Source: DASUPK01 sp963801055
GTDB lineage: Bacteria; Actinomycetota; Thermoleophilia; Solirubrobacterales; 70-9
Direction: 5' to 3'
DNA: 64,000 bases
NCBI GenBank assembly: GCA_963801055.1
Contig: CAWDDE010000004.1
Location: 1 to 64,000 of the forward strand
How positions within the stretch are numbered: position 1 is the first letter of the stretch; each line of letters begins with the position of its first letter. The notes beneath the pieces are model-generated. The model worked only from the letters and a program-made list of their open reading frames with translations. It made no database searches and was not told the origin of the DNA. The position numbers were made by a program, and so were the translations under genes. Positions 17,215 through 25,505 of this stretch are shown in pieces.

Positions 17215-18887
17215 TCTCGCGCGCCGAAGCGCTCGACGCGATGGGGGAGGACCACTTCGACGTGGTGGTCGTCGGGGGCGGGATCACCGGCGCCGGCGTC
17301 GCCCTCGATGCGGCGTCGCGGGGCTACTCCGTGGCACTGGTCGAGCGCGATGACTTCGGCCAGGGCACCTCGAGCCGGTCGTCCAAGATGGTCCACGGCG
17401 GCCTTCGCTACCTGCAGAACTTCGACCTCGGCCTCGTCCGCGAGGCGCTGCTCGAGCGCCAGCTGCTCGTCCGGCTCGCGCCCCACCTCGTCTACCCGAC
17501 CCCGTTCCTGGTGCCGGCCCTCGGAGAGGAGCGCCGCAACCGGCGCCTCGGGATCGGCCTCAACATGTACGACGTGATGGCGACCGCGCGCATCGGGCGC
17601 GGGCGGAGCCAGCGAAACGAGCACTCCGGAGAGTCCGACTACTGGTCTCCGGACCGCCACCGCACGATCTCGGGGGAGGAGGCCGCCGAGCTGATCCCGG
17701 CGCTCGAGCCGATGGAGCCGAGCTCGGCCTACCTCTTCTACGACTGCCAGACCGACGATGCCCGGCTCGTCCTCACGGTGCTCGGCGAGGCTGAGCGGTT
17801 CGGCGCGGTCGTCCTGAACGGCGCGGAGGTGACCGAGGTCGTCGACGAGGGAGGGCGAGCAGCCGGCGTGGCCTTCACCGAGTCGGAGTCCGGCGAGCGC
17901 GTCGAGGTTCGCGCCGACAACGTCGTCAACGCCACCGGGGTCTGGGCCGACCGGATCCGTCCGGAGGAGCTCCACACCGAGGAGGAGATCCCCAAGATCC
18001 GGCCCAGCCGCGGCACGCATGTGACGGTCTCGACCGAGCGGCTCGACATCGGCACGGCGGCCTGCATCGTCCCGGCGGGCGGCGAGCGGACGATCTTCGC
18101 GCTGCCCTGGTACGGGCACGTGCTGGTCGGGACGACCGACAACGACTACGAGGGCGACATCGATCACGTGCCCCCGAGCGGGGACGACATCGAGTACCTC
18201 CTCGACGCCCTGGACAGCTACTTCGGGACCGAGCTCGGCCCCGATGACCTGACCGGCGCATACGCCGGGGTGCGCCCGCTGATCTCGAGCGGCGACCCGA
18301 AGAAGTCGGTGGACATCTCCCGCAAGGCGGAGCTCTACGAGACCTCGTCCGGGATGCTCACCATCACCGGCGGCAAGCTCACCACCTTTCGGCGCATGGC
18401 CGCCCAGGTCGTCGACCGGATCGTCGAACGCGATGGCCGCGAAGCCGAGTGCCGCACCGACGATATCCCCCTCGGGATGGCGGCCCGCCCCGAGGATCTG
18501 GAGACGAGCGTCGCGCTCCCCGAAGGCGCAACCGACCAGCTCGCCTTCCGCTACGGGCATGCGGCACGTGCCGTCCTCGATGTCTGCGAGGAGCGCCCGG
18601 AGCTGGCGCAGCCGATCGTGCCGGGCCACCCCGATCTGCTGGCCGAGGTCGTGATCGCCGCCAGGCGCGAGCAGGCGCGCTCCGTCTCCGACGTGCTCTT
18701 GCGGCGTACCCGGCTCGGGCTGCTGGCAGCGCCCGAGCTGCGCGACGGCGAGGCGCCTCTCGCGGTGGCGCGGGCGCTCGGCGAGGAGCTCGGTTGGAGC
18801 GAGTCCCGGGTCGCCGCTGAGCACGAAGCCTGGTCCCGGGTGGCCGACGCTGAGGGCCTGGATCCCGCACGTATGCCGGCGCAGTAG
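17211..18887 (+). CDS. glpD: Aerobic glycerol-3-phosphate dehydrogenase
   Basis: This 558-residue FAD enzyme oxidises sn-glycerol 3-phosphate to dihydroxyacetone phosphate and passes electrons to quinone at the membrane. The N-terminal dinucleotide fold has VVVGGGITGAGVALDAA, then the family motif SSRSSKMVHGGLRYLQ. The middle carries RPSRGTHV and WYGHVLVGTTDNDYEGD, and the C-terminal DAO_C domain includes TGGKLTTFRRMA. Length matches GlpD of other bacteria. ATG 17211 overlaps the nitroreductase stop. No glycerol kinase or facilitator is nearby. Confidence 0.95.
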   Translation: MISRAEALDAMGEDHFDVVVVGGGITGAGVALDAASRGYSVALVERDDFGQGTSSRSSKMVHGGLRYLQNFDLGLVREALLERQLLVRLAPHLVYPTPFLVPALGEERRNRRLGIGLNMYDVMATARIGRGRSQRNEHSGESDYWSPDRHRTISGEEAAELIPALEPMEPSSAYLFYDCQTDDARLVLTVLGEAERFGAVVLNGAEVTEVVDEGGRAAGVAFTESESGERVEVRADNVVNATGVWADRIRPEELHTEEEIPKIRPSRGTHVTVSTERLDIGTAACIVPAGGERTIFALPWYGHVLVGTTDNDYEGDIDHVPPSGDDIEYLLDALDSYFGTELGPDDLTGAYAGVRPLISSGDPKKSVDISRKAELYETSSGMLTITGGKLTTFRRMAAQVVDRIVERDGREAECRTDDIPLGMAARPEDLETSVALPEGATDQLAFRYGHAARAVLDVCEERPELAQPIVPGHPDLLAEVVIAARREQARSVSDVLLRRTRLGLLAAPELRDGEAPLAVARALGEELGWSESRVAAEHEAWSRVADAEGLDPARMPAQ

Positions 18888-18919
18888 CGCTCCCCTCGCG
18901 ATTAGCATTGCGGCGCCCG

Positions 18920-20245
18920 ATGGCCCTCCAGGACCAACATCTCGCCGACCTTCACCAACGCGCGCGAGTGTTGGGCGTGCCGGGGTACCGGATGCTGTCG
19001 CGCGACGAGCTGATCGAGGCCATCGAGGAGCGCGAGGAGGGGAGGGGGCATGAGCCCGCGGATCGCGAGGAGGCGGTCGACGCTGGCCTGGAGCGACCGC
19101 ACCAGGAGCCCCTCGAGGATGAGGAGCCAGAGGAAGAGGCAGACACCGAGGAGCCGGCGGAAAGGGACCGGCGCGACCAGTCCGACAGCCCCGAACCGGA
19201 CGAGCCCGATACGGAGCCGGTCACCGGCGTGCTCGACCGGATGCCGCAGGGCTATGGCTTCCTGCGGCTGAGCGGCCTGCATGAGGCCGAGGGGGACGTC
19301 TACGTCTCGGCCTCCCAGATCCGCCGCTGCGAGCTGCGTCCCGGCGACGAGGTGAGCGGACCCGCTCGACAACCTCGCCGCGGCGAGCGTCATCGCGCCC
19401 TGGTCAGGATCGAGGGCGTCAACGGTCAGAGCCCCGAGGAGGAGCGCACGCACTTCGAGGACCTCACCCCGGCGCCGCCACACCGCCGTCTCTTCTCGCC
19501 GGATGCGCCGGCCGACCCCCTGGTGCGGGCCGTCGACCTGCTCGGCCCCCTGGCCTTCGGCCAGCGGGTGCTCATCCTCGCCCAGCCGCGCTCGGGGCGG
19601 ACGACGCTGCTGCGGGCACTGGGCTCAGCGATTGCCGAGACTGACGCCCACCTCTGCGTCGTACTCGCCGATGAGCGGCCCGAGGAGGTCCCACAGTGGG
19701 AGCTCGCCCTGCCCAACGCCGAGATCTTCGCCGCGACCGCCGATCAGGAGCCACGCGACCAGGTCCGGGAGGCCGAGCTGGCGATGGGACACGCCAAGCG
19801 GATCGCCGAGGGGGGTGAGGACGTCGTGGCCCTGATCGACTCTCTGAGCAGACTGGCGCTCGGCTACCGCGACCCGGCCCGGGTGAAGCGGATGTTCGGC
19901 GTGGGTCGGGAGCTCGGGGAGGACGGGGCCGGGTCGCTCACCGTGATCGCGACGGTGCTCGACTCCGACGATCGCGGTGTGGAGGTCCGCGAGGCGCTGC
20001 AGACGACCGAGAACCTGCTCCTGCGGCTCGACGCCGGCCTCGCCGCCAAGGGAATCGTCCCGTCGCTGGTCGCGGCCGACTCCAGGGCGTCGGGTGAGGA
20101 GGAGCTGCGCGATCCCGACGAGCTCGAGAAGGCCCGGCGCCTGCGCGAGGAGCTCAGCGAGATGGATCCGGAGCAGGCGGCCAGGGCGCTCGCGGACCAA
20201 ATCGCCGCGACCGCCAGCAACACCGAGTTGCTCAGCCGGCTCTAG
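18920..20245 (+). CDS. rho: Divergent transcription termination factor Rho
   Basis: This 441-residue protein is related to Rho, the hexameric RNA translocase that ends transcription. It has a SAP-like N-terminus, a long acidic insert (residues 30-100), and a good RNA-binding cold-shock domain (DRMPQGYGFLRL; YVSASQIRRCELRPGD). The ATPase core is altered: the P-loop reads AQPRSGRTT, so the invariant Lys of GKT is Arg. The Q-loop (GKVLTGGVDANAL in E. coli Rho) is absent, FKGTGN is replaced by LQTTEN, and the Arg-finger region TRKEE is SGEEE. DERPEE and the Walker B LIDS remain. ATG 18920 is used; TTG 18908 is possible. It may be a regulator with weak ATPase rather than the main Rho. Confidence 0.85.
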   Translation: MALQDQHLADLHQRARVLGVPGYRMLSRDELIEAIEEREEGRGHEPADREEAVDAGLERPHQEPLEDEEPEEEADTEEPAERDRRDQSDSPEPDEPDTEPVTGVLDRMPQGYGFLRLSGLHEAEGDVYVSASQIRRCELRPGDEVSGPARQPRRGERHRALVRIEGVNGQSPEEERTHFEDLTPAPPHRRLFSPDAPADPLVRAVDLLGPLAFGQRVLILAQPRSGRTTLLRALGSAIAETDAHLCVVLADERPEEVPQWELALPNAEIFAATADQEPRDQVREAELAMGHAKRIAEGGEDVVALIDSLSRLALGYRDPARVKRMFGVGRELGEDGAGSLTVIATVLDSDDRGVEVREALQTTENLLLRLDAGLAAKGIVPSLVAADSRASGEEELRDPDELEKARRLREELSEMDPEQAARALADQIAATASNTELLSRL

Positions 20246-20730
20246 GCCCGGTCGCGGCCGCCGTAGGCGATGCTGCCCCAGGTGGGCTCCGCGGAGAGCT
20301 CGATCAGCTCGGAGTCGCGATCCGGCTGAACGTAGCCGAAGGTCTGGGTCGACTCGTCGAAGACGATGTCGAGCTCGCCCTCCTTGACCCGCTGATCCAG
20401 CCAGGCGCCGCGGAAGACCAGGCGGCGCAGCCAATGGACGAGGCTCTTGCCGGAGGGACCGACCAGGTCCTCCCAGTTCTCGTTGACGTGTTCTCCCAGA
20501 GGAGAACATGGTTCGCGTATCTCGCCGTTCACGGCCAGCTCGAGCAAGTCCTCGAGCTCGTGCTCGTCGAGGCCCTGGCGAACGAAGTCGAGCTTGACCG
20601 CCGCCTGCTCGACCCGCTGGGCGAAGTCCCGCTCGTTGAACGAAAACCGGAGCTCTCCGTACTCGAGCACGTAGTCTGCGCCGGACTCGTAGTTTCCTCT
20701 GCGTGCGGTCTCGTCCACCAGTTGGGGCAT
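20242..20730 (-). CDS. Conserved-looking protein of unknown function
   Basis: This 162-residue soluble protein starts at ATG 20730. It contains YVLEYGELRFSFNERDF and a helix rich in Asp, Glu and Leu, then WLDQRVKEGELDIVFDEST and a Tyr/Gly end (WGSIAYGGRDRA). No membrane segment, no Cys, and no family I recognise. Its stop overlaps that of rho on the other strand by four bases. The frame is open further upstream to 21453 but those codons lie in tag and are a shadow. Codon bias is like its neighbours. Confidence 0.6.
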   Translation of the reverse strand: MPQLVDETARRGNYESGADYVLEYGELRFSFNERDFAQRVEQAAVKLDFVRQGLDEHELEDLLELAVNGEIREPCSPLGEHVNENWEDLVGPSGKSLVHWLRRLVFRGAWLDQRVKEGELDIVFDESTQTFGYVQPDRDSELIELSAEPTWGSIAYGGRDRA

Positions 20731-20828
20731 CTTCGCGCATGAGGGATGCCGCCGCCAGTTTTCTCCGCCCCCTGAACGTCCGGTTGCAGCAAAAGGGAAC
20801 CCACGGCGAACGTCGACGTTTGATAGGC

Positions 20829-20864
20829 CGGCTTCGCCATCAGATCGCGGCCACGAGCGGCCGC
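20829..20864. repeat. 36-bp dispersed repeat, copy 1
   Basis: This stretch (CGGCTTCGCCATCAGATCGC then GGCCACGAGCGGCCGC) matches 22015-22050 at 35 of 36 positions. It sits 57 bases after the end of the minus-strand tag gene. GCGGCC and GGCCGC near one end can form a small hairpin, so it may act as a terminator or REP-like element. Confidence 0.7.
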
Positions 20865-20921
20865 CCAGCCTAAGTCGCGGCGTCTTCGCCGCCGCTCCGA
20901 AGTGGAGCGGCCTGGTGGCCG

Positions 20922-21506
20922 CTAGCGAAATGCGCAATCGGCTAGGTGGTCGTTGACCACCCCGATCGCCTCCATCGTCGCGTAGACGGTCGTTGGGCCG
21001 ACGAAGACGAAGCCGCGCCGCTTCAGCTCCTTGGCAAGCGCCTTCGACTCGGGGGTTGTCGGCTCCAGGTCGTCGAGGGTTTCTGGTGCCGGCCGCGCCT
21101 CGTCCGGGGCGAACCCCCAGATCAGCTCGTCGAGGCTCTCGCCATTCGCATGGATCTCGCGCGCCGCCTTCGCGTTTGTGATCGCGGCCTCGATCTTCCT
21201 CCGGTTGCGGACGATCCCGGCGTCGGCGAGCAGCCGCGCGACGTCGGCGTTGCCGTAGCTGGCGACCCGTTCGACGTTGAAGCCGTCGAAGGCGCGGCGG
21301 AAGTTCTCGCGCTTGCGCAGAATCGTGAGCCAGGAGAGCCCGGACTGGAACGCCTCGAGGGTGAGCCGCTCGAAGAGCTCCACCTCGCCGTGCAGCGGCC
21401 GCCCCCACTCGTTGTCGTGGTATTCGAGGTAGTCCGGGGTCCCGATCGCCCACCCGCAGCGCGGCTTCCCGTCCGGGCCCCTCTCCACTCCGGTCGACAC
21501 GCTCAT
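20922..21506 (-). CDS. tag: DNA-3-methyladenine glycosylase I
   Basis: This 194-residue base-excision enzyme removes 3-methyladenine from alkylated DNA. The zinc site of the family is complete: Cys in CGWA (residue 17), His in YHDNEWG, and His and Cys in NDHLADC near the C-terminus. The helix-hairpin-helix core has FQSGLSWLTILRKRENFRRAF and NRRKIEAAI, the base pocket contains GFVFVGPTTVYATMEAIG. Length equals E. coli Tag. ATG 21506 follows the globin gene by 13 bases, so tag and globin are probably read together. Confidence 0.95.
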   Translation of the reverse strand: MSVSTGVERGPDGKPRCGWAIGTPDYLEYHDNEWGRPLHGEVELFERLTLEAFQSGLSWLTILRKRENFRRAFDGFNVERVASYGNADVARLLADAGIVRNRRKIEAAITNAKAAREIHANGESLDELIWGFAPDEARPAPETLDDLEPTTPESKALAKELKRRGFVFVGPTTVYATMEAIGVVNDHLADCAFR

Positions 21507-21519
21507 CGTCTTCTCGCGA

Positions 21520-21993
21520 TCACGGCTGGTACGGCGGCGCCTCGCCCCAGCCCCAGTGCGGCACCGGCGCCTCCTGCGGAACGTCCGCCCCGGGCTGAGA
21601 GTTATGCATGGCGAGCCGGGTTCCCCACTCGACGTAGGCCATGAAGGCGGAGCGGAACTCCGGGTCCTCAGGCAGTCCGGCGTCGTCCGCGGCGAGGCTC
21701 ATCAAGGTCGCAAAGCGCAGGCGCTGCTCTGGGGTGATCGCGAGATCGTGGTGCTTCATCACCATTCGGTGATAGCCGCCCAGCTGGTCGGTGTAGTCGG
21801 TCGGGCCGCCGAAGACCTCGGACCACCAGAGGATCACGTGGTCGCGGTGCTCGCGGCTGACGCCGCCGGGGAAGAGCGGCGAGATCAGCTCGTCCGCCTC
21901 GACCCGGTCGTAGAAGGCGTCGATCAGGCGCTCGAACGCTGCGCGGCCGCCGGCCCACTCGTACAGCGTCGGTGGATCCGCCGGGTGGCCCAC
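21520..21993 (-). CDS. Truncated hemoglobin, group II
   Basis: This 157-residue globin of the 2-on-2 type binds heme and may detoxify oxygen radicals or nitric oxide. Recognisable parts are LYEWAGGRAAFERLIDAFYDRV, DELISPLFPGG, YHRMVMKHHDLAITPEQ (the proximal His is in the HH pair or the preceding turn), and the group II feature VEWGTRLAMHNSQPG. The C-terminal tail is Trp/Pro-rich (PHWGWGEAPPYQP), common in actinobacterial members. It begins 21 bases after copy 2 of the 36-bp repeat and lies upstream of tag on the same strand. Confidence 0.92.
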   Translation of the reverse strand: MGHPADPPTLYEWAGGRAAFERLIDAFYDRVEADELISPLFPGGVSREHRDHVILWWSEVFGGPTDYTDQLGGYHRMVMKHHDLAITPEQRLRFATLMSLAADDAGLPEDPEFRSAFMAYVEWGTRLAMHNSQPGADVPQEAPVPHWGWGEAPPYQP

Positions 21994-22014
21994 AGCATGA
22001 AGCTAGCGAGCGGA

Positions 22015-22050
22015 CGGCTTCGCCATCAGATCGCGGCCACAAGCGGCCGC
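22015..22050. repeat. 36-bp dispersed repeat, copy 2
   Basis: It differs from copy 1 at one base (ACAAGC for ACGAGC). The last base is within the stop codon of the minus-strand Bax-inhibitor gene, so both copies stand directly downstream of minus-strand genes. No other full copy was seen in the window. Confidence 0.7.
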
Positions 22051-22739
22051 TAGCGCTGCTGGCCGAAGATGCGCAGCAAAAAGAGGAAGAGGTTGATGAA
22101 GTCGAGGTAGAGCGCGAGGGCGCCCATGATCGCCGCGCGCCCCGCGGCGTCGCCCGTCAGCCCCTCGTTGCCGATCTGGTTGAGCTTCTGCATGTCGTAC
22201 GCGGTCAGCGCGGCGAAAATCCCCACCCCGGCGTAGGTGGTAATCCAGTAGAGGGTGCTGTTTGCCCAGAAGACGTTGACGATCGTCGCCAGGATCAGCC
22301 CGATCAAAGCCATGAAGGCGATCGAGCCGACCTTGGAGAGGTCGATGTCGGTGATCGCCCCCCAGACGGCGAGCGCGCCGAACATCCCGGCCGTGATCAG
22401 GAACGTCGTGAAGATCGACTGGCTCGTGTAGAGCTCGAAGATGAACGCGAAGGTGACCCCGACCGTCGCGGAGTAGATCAGGAAGAGCACGGTCGCCAGC
22501 CCGACCGAGATCCGGTTGATCAGGAACGAGATCCCGAAGACGATCCCGAGCTGGACGACGATGACACCGATGATGATCCCCGGCGACTCGGTGATGTCGG
22601 TGAGCAGCTGATCGTTTGAGCCGATCGCGGCGGCCACGCCGCCGGTGACGGCGAGCCCGACGAACATCCAGACGAAGACCCGCTGCAGGAAGGTCGAATC
22701 GGGTCGGGCGACTTCGGCGGGCTGTGCCGCGTACTCCAT
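22050..22739 (-). CDS. Bax inhibitor-1/YccA family membrane protein
   Basis: This is a 229-residue integral membrane protein with six to seven helices, of the BI-1 family (Pfam Bax1-I), whose bacterial members may act as pH-sensitive calcium leak channels. Motifs include FVWMFVGLAVTGGVAA, TFAFIFELYTSQSIFTTF and the conserved TAYDMQKLNQ near residue 190, followed by ALALYLDFINLFLFLLRIFG, which is diagnostic. ATG 22739 gives the usual length. It is divergent from the DUF192 gene with 25 bases between starts, so their promoters must overlap. Confidence 0.93.
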   Translation of the reverse strand: MEYAAQPAEVARPDSTFLQRVFVWMFVGLAVTGGVAAAIGSNDQLLTDITESPGIIIGVIVVQLGIVFGISFLINRISVGLATVLFLIYSATVGVTFAFIFELYTSQSIFTTFLITAGMFGALAVWGAITDIDLSKVGSIAFMALIGLILATIVNVFWANSTLYWITTYAGVGIFAALTAYDMQKLNQIGNEGLTGDAAGRAAIMGALALYLDFINLFLFLLRIFGQQR

Positions 22740-22764
22740 CGGCGCCGAAGCTTATGCAGGGGTG

Positions 22765-23064
22765 GTGACGCCACTCCGCTTCCGCCGGCTCCGGTGGACC
22801 GAGCTCCTCGGTGTCGAGTGCCCGGTCGCGACGACCCGGCTCAGCAGGCTCTTTGGCTTGGCCCTGCTCTCGCGCGACCGCGCCGGGGCGGGACTCCTGA
22901 TTCCCCGCTGCGGCAGCGTCCACACCCTGGGGATGCGGTTTCGCCTCGACTTGCTCTTCTTCGACGCCGCGGGCCGCGTGATCGAGATCCGCCGAAACGT
23001 CCCGCCGCTCCGGCTCGTCCGCTGCCCTGCCGCGGACGCGGTGCTGGAGCTGCCGTCGTCGTAG
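22765..23064 (+). CDS. DUF192 family protein
   Basis: This 99-residue protein has the DUF192 core: SRLFGLALLSRDRAGAGLLI, the motif SVHTLGMRFRLDLLFFD, and the last strand AVLELPS. The family is found alone or beside secretion genes and has no settled function. The frame is open from 22645, but the domain fits a start at GTG 22765 (or 22762), just past the Bax-inhibitor start on the other strand. No signal peptide is seen. Confidence 0.8.
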   Translation: MTPLRFRRLRWTELLGVECPVATTRLSRLFGLALLSRDRAGAGLLIPRCGSVHTLGMRFRLDLLFFDAAGRVIEIRRNVPPLRLVRCPAADAVLELPSS

Positions 23065-23079
23065 GGATCAAGGCGTGAT

Positions 23080-23730
23080 TTAGGGCGGCTCTTCGGGGGT
23101 GAATCCATGGCCGCCGTAGAGCTTCACGAAGTGCGCGCCCGTGACACTGGCTCGTCGCTCCAGCACACCTCCACGCCGTTCGAAGAGCGTCACCTCGTCG
23201 GCGCCACCCCGGCCGATGGGCTGGACGATACGCCCACCGTCCCGGAGCTGCGTGACGAGCGGGTCGGGCACGGTCGTAAAGGCCGCCGAGACCACGATCG
23301 CGTCGAAAGGCGCTTCTTCGGGGAAACCCTCGGTCCCGTCACCGAGGACCACCACCGCATTTCGGATCTGGTGATGGTCGAGGTTGCGCCGCGCCGCCTG
23401 GGCCAGGTCGGCGAGGCGCTCGATGCTGAAGACGCGACGGGCGAGTCGGGCGAGCAGCGCCGTCTGAAAGCCATGGCCGGTGCCCACCTCGAGCACACGC
23501 TCGTCCCCCCTTAGCGCCAACGCCTCGAGCATGGCCGCCACGAGGGAAGGCTGTGTCGTCACCTGATCATGCCCGATCGGGATCGGTTCATCGCGGTAGG
23601 CGCGGCCGCCGTACCTCCGTGGCACGAACCCGGCTCGCGGCACAGCGGCGATCGCCTGGAGCAGGCGCTGGTCGCGGATCCCCTTCGCACGCGCCACCTC
23701 GGCCAGTCGCTCCGGACCATCCGCGCGCAT
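23080..23730 (-). CDS. pcm: Protein-L-isoaspartate O-methyltransferase
   Basis: This 216-residue repair enzyme methylates L-isoaspartyl residues in aged proteins using S-adenosylmethionine. Motif I is VLEVGTGHGFQTALLA, and the substrate loop is QPSLVAAMLEALAL preceded by the GHDQVTTQ motif typical of PCMT. Post-motif I AVVVLGDGTEGFP and motif II PFDAIVVSAAF follow. The reading frame reaches 23790, but ATG 23730 is preferred: it has GGGGAAAG 12 bases ahead and avoids overlap with the radical SAM gene. It is downstream of that gene on the same strand. Confidence 0.93.
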   Translation of the reverse strand: MRADGPERLAEVARAKGIRDQRLLQAIAAVPRAGFVPRRYGGRAYRDEPIPIGHDQVTTQPSLVAAMLEALALRGDERVLEVGTGHGFQTALLARLARRVFSIERLADLAQAARRNLDHHQIRNAVVVLGDGTEGFPEEAPFDAIVVSAAFTTVPDPLVTQLRDGGRIVQPIGRGGADEVTLFERRGGVLERRASVTGAHFVKLYGGHGFTPEEPP

Positions 23731-23752
23731 CGGTGGCGCGCTTTCCCCGGGG

Positions 23753-24718
23753 CTACGCGAACGCAGCCGCCAGAGCCTCACCATGGGCACGGCTGCGCGG
23801 GTCCAGTCGCTTGAGCCCGAGCTGATCGGCGATCGAGAGTGCCCGCTCGTACTCTCCGCCGCTGACGCCGCGATCGATCTCCTCGAACTTGCCGTCAGCG
23901 CCGACCTTGCCCGCCGGGTAGTACTGAGCCATCAGGTTGACGTAGGTGCCCGGACCCAGCTCCTCGGCGACGAAGCGGAGAATCGCCTCTGTCTCTTCGA
24001 CCATCCCCGGCATCAACAGGTGGCGGACGATCAGCCCCCGCCGCGCCATCCCCCGATCGTCGACCACCAGGTCGCCGACCTGGCGGTGCATCTCCCTGAC
24101 GCTCTCCCGCGCCACCTTCGAGTAGTCGCGCTTGGCGAGGTAGCGCCGCGCCCGCTCCTCCGTCCACATCTTCAGGTCCGGCATGTAGACGTCGACGATC
24201 CCTTCCAGCAGGCTGAGGCTATCCGGGCTGTCGTAGGCGCTCGTGTTGTAGATGATCGGCAGACGAAGCCCGCGCTCCGCCGCGAGTGGCAGCGCTTCGA
24301 GGATCTGAGGCACCACGTGCTCCGGGGTGACCCAGTTGATGTTGTGGCAGCCGATGCCCTCCAGCTCGAGCATCATCTCGGCGAGCCGCTCCGGCGGTAC
24401 CGGCTCGCCCTTCACGCGCCAGGAGATGTCGTTGTTCTGGCAGAAGACGCAGCGCAGATTGCAGCCGCTGAAGAAAATCGTCCCCGAGCCCTTCTGACCC
24501 CGAAGGCAGTCTTCCTCGCCAAAATGAGGAAAGTGGGAGGCGACCACGGCGTGGCGGCCGATTCCGCAGAGCCCCGCCTCGTCTTCGAGCCGATCGACCT
24601 TGCACAGCCGCGGGCATACGCGGCACGGCTCGCGAAGAAGATGCGTCGCCAGCTTGGCTCGATCGGCGAGCTCTCCCGTGCGATACAGCGTCAGGTAGGG
24701 AGGCTCCCAGTCCGGCAT
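23753..24718 (-). CDS. Radical SAM protein, PflX-like (COG1313)
   Basis: This 321-residue radical SAM enzyme has the cluster motif CNLRCVFCQ, with three Cys that hold the 4Fe-4S cluster. An N-terminal four-Cys group (CRVCPRLCKVDRL, GLCGIG) marks the PflX/COG1313 type. Other family motifs are GSGTIFFSGC, GIGCHNINWVTPEHVVPQIL, and the Asp-rich DVYMPDLKMW. The family resembles pyruvate formate-lyase activases but its substrate is unknown. The ATG at 24718 gives full length; 22 bases separate it from pcm. Confidence 0.9.
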   Translation of the reverse strand: MPDWEPPYLTLYRTGELADRAKLATHLLREPCRVCPRLCKVDRLEDEAGLCGIGRHAVVASHFPHFGEEDCLRGQKGSGTIFFSGCNLRCVFCQNNDISWRVKGEPVPPERLAEMMLELEGIGCHNINWVTPEHVVPQILEALPLAAERGLRLPIIYNTSAYDSPDSLSLLEGIVDVYMPDLKMWTEERARRYLAKRDYSKVARESVREMHRQVGDLVVDDRGMARRGLIVRHLLMPGMVEETEAILRFVAEELGPGTYVNLMAQYYPAGKVGADGKFEEIDRGVSGGEYERALSIADQLGLKRLDPRSRAHGEALAAAFA

Positions 24719-24773
24719 TCTCCGCGGTTATAGCCAATTGCGCCAGCTCCCTGGGGTGTAGGCCGGGGAGAGT

Positions 24774-25505
24774 TTGAGCCTCTCGCTGCTCAACCGGGCG
24801 ATGCTCCCCCAGGTCGAAGAGCTGGCGACGGTGGTGGTCTGCGAGGACGACGATCCCACGCGCGAGCTGCTCTGTGACCACCTCACCGCCGACCGCTACC
24901 GGGCCCTGCCGGCGCCGAGCGCCTCGGATGCTCTTCGCCTCTGCGGCTACAACCACCCGGACCTGATGCTGCTCGATCTCGGGCTCCCTGACGCCCCCGG
25001 GATCGACGTGCTGCGGGAGATTCGCTCTGGTGGTGAGCGGTTCGACCCCGAGCTTCCCGTGCTGGTCCTCTCTGGGAGGACCAGCGAGGCCGACAGGCTC
25101 CGCGGCTTCGAGGCCGGCGCGGACGATTACCTCCAAAAGCCCTTCCACTATCCGGAGCTGCTGGCCCGGGTAGTGGCCGTTCTGCGCCGGCGCTCCGGTC
25201 GCCGCCGGGGCCCGATTCGCGTCGGGGACTTGAGCGTGGACCCGGTGACGCGCCGCGTCCGGGTTGACGGGCGTGAGGTGCAGCTGGCGAACAAGGAGTT
25301 CGCACTGCTCAGTGCGCTGGCGTCAGAGCCGCGCCGCGTCTTCACCAAGGACGAGCTGCTGCGAGACGTCTGGGGGTTCCGATCGAAGGGTCGCACCCGG
25401 ACGCTCGACTCCCACGCGAGCCGGCTAAGGCGCAAGCTCGACCCTGACGGGGCGCGCTACGTCTTCAACTGCTGGGGAGTCGGCTACCGGTTGCTCGGCG
25501 GGTGA
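24774..25505 (+). CDS. OmpR-family response regulator
   Basis: This 243-residue two-component regulator has a receiver domain (VVVCEDDDPTRELL; phosphorylated Asp in LMLLDLGLPD; Lys in YLQKPF) and a C-terminal winged-helix DNA-binding domain (FALLSALASEPRRVFTKDELLRDVW; SHASRLRRKLD; YRLLGG). TTG 24774 and ATG 24801 are both possible starts; the second removes a nine-residue extension. The stop overlaps the kinase start by GTGA. It is probably paired with that kinase and controls nearby genes, perhaps the Tad locus. Confidence 0.92.
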   Translation: MSLSLLNRAMLPQVEELATVVVCEDDDPTRELLCDHLTADRYRALPAPSASDALRLCGYNHPDLMLLDLGLPDAPGIDVLREIRSGGERFDPELPVLVLSGRTSEADRLRGFEAGADDYLQKPFHYPELLARVVAVLRRRSGRRRGPIRVGDLSVDPVTRRVRVDGREVQLANKEFALLSALASEPRRVFTKDELLRDVWGFRSKGRTRTLDSHASRLRRKLDPDGARYVFNCWGVGYRLLGG

